From contig JAISDO010000015.1 of the NCBI GenBank assembly GCA_031264755.1, positions 17,755 to 81,754 on the forward strand: 64,000 bases of DNA, read 5' to 3'. Under the pieces are notes generated by a model, which saw only the letters and a list, made by a program, of their open reading frames with translations, ran no database searches and was not told the origin of the DNA. Source of the stretch: Clostridiales bacterium. GTDB lineage: Bacteria > Bacillota_A > Clostridia > Christensenellales > Pumilibacteraceae. Each line of letters starts with the position of its first letter. Positions within the stretch are counted from its first letter, which is position 1. Shown one piece after another: positions 63,741-64,000 of this stretch. Both the position numbers and the translations under genes were made by a program.

Positions 63741-64000
63741 ATCAATTGCAATTAAGGCACAATTTTGGGACTTGTGTTTATATATAGCTTGTTAGATAGA
63801 TGTCATGGTAAATACAAACAATACCATGACATAGCTTGAAAGGATTGCAATACCCAAAATAGCAGTAAAAAACAATAAAAGAAAAAAATAAGAAGACAAA
63901 AAATGTCAAAAAGTAGTTGACAAAACTAGATATATCTAGTAAACTAGATATCAAAAAATTGTCAACTTAGATAAAGATGTAGGATTGGGGAAGGGGTGTA
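63741..64000 (+). other. region after clpC with hairpin and palindromic operator-like sequence
   Basis: 260 bases, no gene. 63800-63810 and 63822-63832 form a perfect 11-bp hairpin, a likely clpC terminator without a T run. Further on GTTGACAA (63916-63923) and TTGTCAAC (63959-63966) enclose CTAGATATATCTAG (63926-63939, palindrome) and ACTAGATATC (63943-63952). This looks like an operator before the next gene, which lies outside. Confidence 0.55.

Overview
The window reads as chromosomal DNA of an endospore-forming, low-G+C Gram-positive bacterium, most likely a clostridium-like Firmicute. The evidence is a set of sporulation genes (spoVAE, the dipicolinate synthase pair dpaA/dpaB, spoIVB), a McsA-McsB-ClpC protein-arginine-phosphorylation module, MazF/EndoA, RecX, Asp23/Gls24 and the gene orders obgE-nadD/yqeK-rsfS and nusB-folD-xseAB-ispA. 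G+C looks to be in the upper 30s by eye. I cannot name a genus. No tRNA, rRNA, CRISPR array, prophage or complete insertion sequence is visible.

Layout. 1-3330: end of an FtsK/SpoIIIE translocase, rpmF, plsX-rnc, spoVAE and RNase P RNA. 3331-7174: a duplicated promoter/leader element, two overlapping unknown genes, recX-acpS and a MazEF-like pair. 7391-14983: a large surface lipoprotein, then murC, dprA, topA. 15151-18440 (minus strand): dpaA-dpaB-asnB-like operon. 18676-26964: hemolysin III family protein, ileS, a NERD protein, an rRNA-type methyltransferase, murG, a small acidic protein and a YgjV-like membrane protein. 27044-37855: the most accessory-looking part, with an RnfB fragment-like protein, an Ig-like-domain lipoprotein, a GT-C membrane glycosyltransferase, a membrane-anchored cyclic-glucan-synthase/GH94-like protein, a zinc-ribbon/HTH protein of transposase type and a protein resembling family GT80 sialyltransferases. 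38093-54050: argS behind a structured leader, CvpA-like, NYN-domain protein, glyoxalase, obgE-nadD/yqeK-rsfS, gls24-nusB-folD, xseAB-ispA, ruvC, a ROK kinase and gap. 54208-64000: spoIVB, a DUF3604/PHP-like protein, tadA, gpsA and the CIRCE-controlled mcsA-mcsB-clpC operon.

How parts work together. dpaA/dpaB make the dipicolinate that SpoVA proteins move into the forespore, and SpoIVB is the forespore signalling protease. McsB phosphorylates arginines on proteins for ClpC, with McsA as its activator; the operon carries an HrcA operator (CIRCE) and no ctsR. The lipoproteins, GT-C enzyme, GH94-like protein and GT80-like protein suggest a cell-surface glycan/adhesion region.

Cross-cutting observations. 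(i) Several good promoters place the predicted +1 on, or within a few bases of, the start codon and no ribosome binding site is seen, so leaderless mRNAs look common. (ii) Several recognisable enzymes have lost key residues or domains: AsnB-like without Cys2, DUF3604 without its HxH metal ligands, GH94-like without its catalytic motif, RNase III without dsRBD, RnfB without its C-terminal part. (iii) Codons before an AA-starting codon nearly always end in C rather than T. (iv) Transcription units end in unusually long perfect hairpins, often with little or no U-tract.
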